Under the pieces are notes generated by a model, which was given only the letters and a program-made list of their open reading frames with translations, ran no database searches and was not told the origin of the DNA. Below, one piece after another: positions 7,094-10,093 of a stretch of DNA of 10,093 bases (positions are counted from its first letter, which is position 1; the number at the start of each line of letters is the position of its first letter). Source of the DNA: Verrucomicrobiota bacterium (lineage in GTDB: Bacteria; Verrucomicrobiota; Verrucomicrobiia; Verrucomicrobiales; DEV007); NCBI GenBank assembly GCA_027618625.1, contig JAQCER010000056.1:1-10093 (forward strand), in the 5' to 3' direction. The translations under genes and the position numbers were made by a program.

Positions 7094-7114
7094 CATCCAC
7101 ACGAGTAGTGGATG
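7094..7114. promoter_or_regulatory. Inverted repeat in the divergent SDR/GNAT spacer
   Basis: CATCCAC (7094-7100) and GTGGATG (7108-7114) are perfect 7-base inverted arms around ACGAGTA. The element lies between two divergent genes (starts at 6997 and 7179), where a dimeric repressor or activator could control both. It could instead be an RNA hairpin in the leader of the GNAT gene. No adjoining T-run argues for a terminator. The rest of the 181-base spacer is moderately AT-rich with no obvious promoter hexamers. Confidence 0.4.
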
Positions 7115-7178
7115 TCCAAGCCCGGAATTTCAAAACCATCATTCCAATTTCCGGCAATCCCTGAGTTGCCAGCCAGCC

Positions 7179-8093
7179 ATGATCGAAACAAAGGTAATCA
7201 CTCCGGCTCAGGATGCGAAAGCGTTTCTGGGAATGACCTTTCCCACGTACACCCACTTGCTTAGCGAGGCGAACCTGGAGCGAGTGGTCGCCGTCCCGGT
7301 CGCGGCTTTCGTCGATGGGGTGCCCGCGGGCCTGATCCTCGGGGCGATGCCCAAGCCGGGGAATGAAGCCCCGCCCACGCTCTTTTCCGTATTCGTCGAC
7401 CCTGCCTTTCGGAATCAGGGAGTGGGAACGCGCTTGATGGAAGATTTTCACAAAGAAGTGGCCGCGCGGGGAGGGGAGGTGATCCGGGTCAAATACATAA
7501 CCGGGAAAGAAGCAACAGCTTACTTTGAGCGCATCCTGCAGAAGACCGGCTGGGAAGAGCCGACACCTCGCATGGCCGCGATCAAGGCCGATCTCCTGCA
7601 GATCAGGGCGATGGATCCGCCGTGGCTGCGGGAGCGCCGAATGAATCCCCGTTTCAAGATCGTTCCATGGAGCGCCGTGACCGATGAGCAGAAGCAGACG
7701 CTGCGACTCTCTCACGAGAAGGATCACTGGATTGCAGAAGACCTCGTGCCCTGGATGCACGAAGCACATTACGACCCAGTATCTTCATGTGCCCTTCTTC
7801 GCGATGGTGAACTCGTCGGCTGGGTGATCAATCACCACATGCGTGATGGCACCACCCGGTTCACCTGCTCATTTGCTCATCCAAAGTTGCAGCGACTTGG
7901 CGTCGTGCTCTGGCTCTACAAAGAGGCTGTCGACCGCGCAGAGGAGAAGGGTCGCCGCTTCGGCACCTGGACCGTTCCTCTGCATCATCCGGCCATGCAC
8001 GCCTTCGCCATGCGCTGGATGAAGCCCTGTTCCGTCTACTGCCGCGAAACTTATGGCAGCGAGAAAAAGCTGGTGGTCGGTGCGCACCTCTGA
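7179..8093 (+). CDS. GNAT-family N-acetyltransferase-like protein, two GNAT-like halves
   Basis: A 304-residue protein. The N-terminal half (~1-140) is a recognisable GNAT fold: LFSVFVDPAFRNQGVGTRLM (68-87) contains the acetyl-CoA-binding motif A, with R78-x-Q80-G81-x-G83-T84 in place of the canonical Q/RxxGxG/A. The C-terminal half (~155-300) looks like a second, degenerate GNAT domain: GELVGWVINHH (210-220) resembles the strand-4 region and SFAHPKLQRLGVVLWLYKEA (231-250) sits where motif A would be, without the full glycine signature. Such tandem proteins usually have one catalytic and one structural domain. The acceptor is unknown. I placed the start at ATG 7179 because the longer open frame upstream runs antisense through the dehydrogenase gene. 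No Shine-Dalgarno is visible. It converges with the next gene, 30 bases from stop to stop. Confidence 0.85.
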   Translation: MIETKVITPAQDAKAFLGMTFPTYTHLLSEANLERVVAVPVAAFVDGVPAGLILGAMPKPGNEAPPTLFSVFVDPAFRNQGVGTRLMEDFHKEVAARGGEVIRVKYITGKEATAYFERILQKTGWEEPTPRMAAIKADLLQIRAMDPPWLRERRMNPRFKIVPWSAVTDEQKQTLRLSHEKDHWIAEDLVPWMHEAHYDPVSSCALLRDGELVGWVINHHMRDGTTRFTCSFAHPKLQRLGVVLWLYKEAVDRAEEKGRRFGTWTVPLHHPAMHAFAMRWMKPCSVYCRETYGSEKKLVVGAHL

Positions 8094-8123
8094 GTGCCTC
8101 CCTTCAGACTTTCCAGCTTCGAC

Positions 8124-8834
8124 CTACCAGTAAACGATCCACCTCGACCCGACCCGAAGCGCGTGCGCCTGCATCGTGACGCGCATGTCCTCGGGTTCGC
8201 CCTCCCTCGCTGGCGCGATCTGGTGCAGTTGATGCCCCGAGTGCACTGCGAGGTGTCCGACGGTGTAAGGCTTGTAGTCTGCCACGCGGCTCTCGGCCGA
8301 GTGGACGCGCCGCTCCTCTGGCGTCATCTTCGCAACCTCGAGCCGATTGATGTTCCACACGAGCAACCCTCCGCTCCCGGACGGCAAGGCCAGCGACAAA
8401 GTCAGTGACAGCTGCGTCGACGTGTCCGGCTCTCCTATCGACGTCCAGTCCAGGAGCTCATACTGGAGGTCGTAGTGCATGCTAGCCGGCGCATCCTTGA
8501 ACAGCGGTGCGTTCAGGAACACGTGAAAGCCGGGTAACGCCAGGCGGGTGTCGCACTCCGCCGGCTCGCCAGTGCGCGACGAGACGATGGCGCACAGCCG
8601 ATCATGCAACCAGCCGAAATGCTCGGCCAGCACTGGGTTCGTGCGTGCCGCGGCCTCCTGGTAGGTTGCGAACCCGCCGTTGCGTGCGTCGAGATATGCG
8701 GCCGCTCCCAGCGTGAAGAAAGGCAGCGTCTGGCGGGGCGTCCAGTGCTCGCGCAATGAGAGCACACGCGCCAACGCCCGAGCGTTCTCGTCGGGCGTCA
8801 GCACCGCATAGTCGTGGAGTATGTCGTCAGTCAA
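8124..8834 (-). CDS. Fe(II)/2-oxoglutarate-dependent oxygenase-like protein
   Basis: A 236-residue protein with the layout of a cupin-type 2OG oxygenase (prolyl-hydroxylase or PhyH-like). The probable iron triad is H120-Y-D122 (SMHYDLQYELLDW) and H204 (HSGHQLHQIAP, 198-208), with R218 (MRVTMQ) placed to bind 2-oxoglutarate. These enzymes hydroxylate or otherwise oxidise substrates while decarboxylating 2-oxoglutarate. The substrate here is unknown, and the call rests on motif pattern. The only full-length start is TTG at 8834; a GTG ten codons in (8804) is an alternative, and neither has a clear ribosome site. Hand counts of three 60-base lines within it give about 70% GC (43, 43 and 41 of 60), against 55-58% in lines from neighbouring genes. 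This suggests transfer from a higher-GC donor. Confidence 0.75.
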   Translation of the reverse strand: MTDDILHDYAVLTPDENARALARVLSLREHWTPRQTLPFFTLGAAAYLDARNGGFATYQEAAARTNPVLAEHFGWLHDRLCAIVSSRTGEPAECDTRLALPGFHVFLNAPLFKDAPASMHYDLQYELLDWTSIGEPDTSTQLSLTLSLALPSGSGGLLVWNINRLEVAKMTPEERRVHSAESRVADYKPYTVGHLAVHSGHQLHQIAPAREGEPEDMRVTMQAHALRVGSRWIVYW

Positions 8835-9289
8835 TGAATAAAAATGAATGAATGATAGGGACCCCGAAATCCTGAGGCGAGTTCACTGGATTGATCCGGG
8901 ATGCCAAAAATGATGCATTGTTTGCAGACCGGGAGAACCACAGCGATTTCTCATTGTTTGCAATCGTAGAGATGTGCAGCCGCGTGTCAAACTTATCGCG
9001 ATAATAAAATAAGGGACGTTAGATAATATGTAGACAATCGGGGCTGGCCGTGGTAGAAGTGATTAATGACAATCTCTCGTTTTCTTGGTAGGGCCGCGGC
9101 CCGTCCCCAGGCAGGCATTTTTGGGGCTGAGAACGCTCTGCAATCGGCTCCTATTGCCGGTCGCCGGGACGAGCCCGGAGAAGGGGCGGATCGAATTGTC
9201 AACTTGCCCGAAAAAGTGGTAGAGATGCGCGATTTGTGGCACATAGTGTCCTGACCCTGCTTCTGAACCTGGGCAGGTAATGGAATCCT
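8835..9289. promoter_or_regulatory. Non-coding region between the oxygenase and sucA with short repeats and palindromes
   Basis: A 455-base stretch with no convincing gene, facing the starts of both flanking genes. Its oxygenase-proximal end carries TGAATGAATGA-like tetranucleotide repeats (8834-8856). CATTGTTTGCA occurs twice in direct orientation (8916-8926 and 8952-8962, 36 bases apart). TTATCGCGATAA (8993-9004) and GGGCCGCGGCCC (9091-9102) are perfect 12-base palindromes. GATAAT hexamers at 9000-9005 and 9022-9027 are possible -10 elements. CCGGG-ACGAG-CCCGG (9164-9178) could form a hairpin. The part from about 9091 is GC-rich and could be a leader of sucA. A 62-codon frame at 9066-9254 does not look like a real protein. 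Confidence 0.4.
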
Positions 9290-10093
9290 ATGAGTTCGAA
9301 TATTTCTGCCCGTATGAACAGCGAACTTCTCGATGAGAAATTCGCGCAATGGAAAGTTGATCCACGGTCGGTGGAGCCAACATGGTCAGCGTTTTTTGAG
9401 GGATTTGAGCTGGGGAGGGCACAGCTTAGGCAGGAAAAACAGGTGGCTGGGGCATCCGCTACGGGCGGTGCTGGCGCCGCGCTGGGTGGCGGGGGGGGAA
9501 TGTCGAGCGAGGAACTTTCGTTCCGGGCTCGGATCGTAAGTTTGGTATACGCATTTCGCACGATTGGCCACACCGCGGCGTGGATGGATCCTCTGGCGGC
9601 AGCGGCTCCGGTGCAGGAACGCCTGGAGTTGGCAGCGTTCGGATTCTCGCAAGCGGACCTCGGCACCGTCGTTGAGACACAGTTTTTCGAAGGGGCGAAG
9701 GCGATGCCCCTGGGCGAAATGATCGACCGCCTCCAGCGGATTTACAGTGCCCGGATTGGCATCGAGTACATGCACATTCACAAGGATGAGGTGCGCAACT
9801 GGATTCGCCAGCGCATCGAGAAACGCATTGATCTGCCGGAGCCGGACGTTGCGAGAAAGAAGCGAGTGCTCAGATGGCTCACTGAGGCGGAAACTTTTGA
9901 GCGGTTTCTGCATCAAAAGTATGTCGGGCAAAAGCGTTTTTCTCTTGAAGGTGGTGAGTCCCTGATGGTCGCGCTGAATTCCATCGCTGAGGCGTCAGGT
10001 GAAAACGGTGTCGAAGAAATCGTCATGGGCATGGCTCATCGTGGGCGCCTAAACGTGCTTGCAAATTTTCTCAAAAAGTCGGCCAAGGTTCTG
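9290..10093 (+). CDS. sucA: 2-oxoglutarate dehydrogenase E1 component (partial, N-terminal 268 residues)
   Basis: The start of the thiamine-diphosphate-dependent E1 subunit of the 2-oxoglutarate dehydrogenase complex, which decarboxylates 2-oxoglutarate and passes the succinyl group to E2 lipoyl domains in the TCA cycle. The N-terminal E2-binding region shows LLDEKFAQWKVDPRSVEPTW, then FFEGFELG. A low-complexity Gly/Ala stretch follows before the catalytic core. FSLEGGESLM and GMAHRGRLNVLANFL (near residues 246-262) are hallmark E1 sequences; the histidine of HRGR belongs to the active-site region. Family members are about 900-950 residues, so roughly 70% lies beyond the window. I chose the ATG at 9290, preceded by TGGAATCCT; ATG 9314 is a possible alternative. 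It follows a long, possibly regulatory, non-coding stretch. Confidence 0.95.
   Translation, partial: MSSNISARMNSELLDEKFAQWKVDPRSVEPTWSAFFEGFELGRAQLRQEKQVAGASATGGAGAALGGGGGMSSEELSFRARIVSLVYAFRTIGHTAAWMDPLAAAAPVQERLELAAFGFSQADLGTVVETQFFEGAKAMPLGEMIDRLQRIYSARIGIEYMHIHKDEVRNWIRQRIEKRIDLPEPDVARKKRVLRWLTEAETFERFLHQKYVGQKRFSLEGGESLMVALNSIAEASGENGVEEIVMGMAHRGRLNVLANFLKKSAKVL

Noticed and set aside
6654..7178. Upstream extension of the GNAT open reading frame
   Set aside because: It runs antisense through the dehydrogenase gene and its translation is Ser/Ala/Pro-rich noise. The ATG at 7179 begins a normal GNAT N-terminus.
8834..8962. Short repeats as a CRISPR array or iteron origin
   Set aside because: Only two copies of an 11-mer and a few tetranucleotide repeats; no regular repeat-spacer pattern, Cas genes or replication initiator.
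9066..9254. 62-codon plus-strand open frame before sucA
   Set aside because: No recognisable protein character, it covers palindromic DNA, and minus-strand frames overlap it equally well.

Overview
The window looks like a piece of chromosome from a Gram-negative soil or freshwater bacterium, around 55-60% GC by eye. The best guess is Verrucomicrobiota or a relative. That rests on weak evidence: a 2-oxoglutarate dehydrogenase E1 N-terminus of the DPxSV...FFEGFELG type, near-absence of Shine-Dalgarno sequences, and a multidomain SpoIIE-type phosphatase operon. No plasmid, phage, IS, CRISPR, tRNA or rRNA signal was found.

Layout. Positions 2-115 hold the 3' end of an unidentified plus-strand gene. 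Positions 344-4843 are a four-gene plus-strand operon for a partner-switching signalling module: an FHA-PAS-GAF-PP2C(SpoIIE) phosphatase whose frame is broken near 1904-1909, an RsbW-like anti-sigma kinase (4-base overlap), a STAS antagonist (RsbV/SpoIIAA type), and a second paralogous STAS protein with a long Ala/Glu/Lys/Arg coiled coil and a small aromatic C-terminal module. Positions 5009-6223 encode a cytochrome P450, convergent with an NAD-type short-chain dehydrogenase (6997-6242, minus). Diverging from the dehydrogenase is a GNAT-fold protein with two acetyltransferase-like halves (7179-8093). Convergent with that is an Fe(II)/2-oxoglutarate oxygenase-like gene (8834-8124, minus), clearly richer in GC than its surroundings. 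A 455-base non-coding stretch with short repeats and palindromes follows, then the start of sucA (9290 to the window end).

How the genes work together. In known Rsb/SpoIIA systems the phosphatase dephosphorylates a STAS antagonist, which then captures the kinase and frees its target. Sensor (FHA, PAS, GAF), phosphatase, kinase and two alternative STAS substrates are all present here in order, but no sigma factor is in the window. The output is therefore unknown, and the coiled-coil STAS protein is the best candidate for an unusual, possibly structural, effector. P450, dehydrogenase, GNAT and oxygenase are enzymes of unknown substrate with no evident shared pathway; sucA is core TCA-cycle metabolism.
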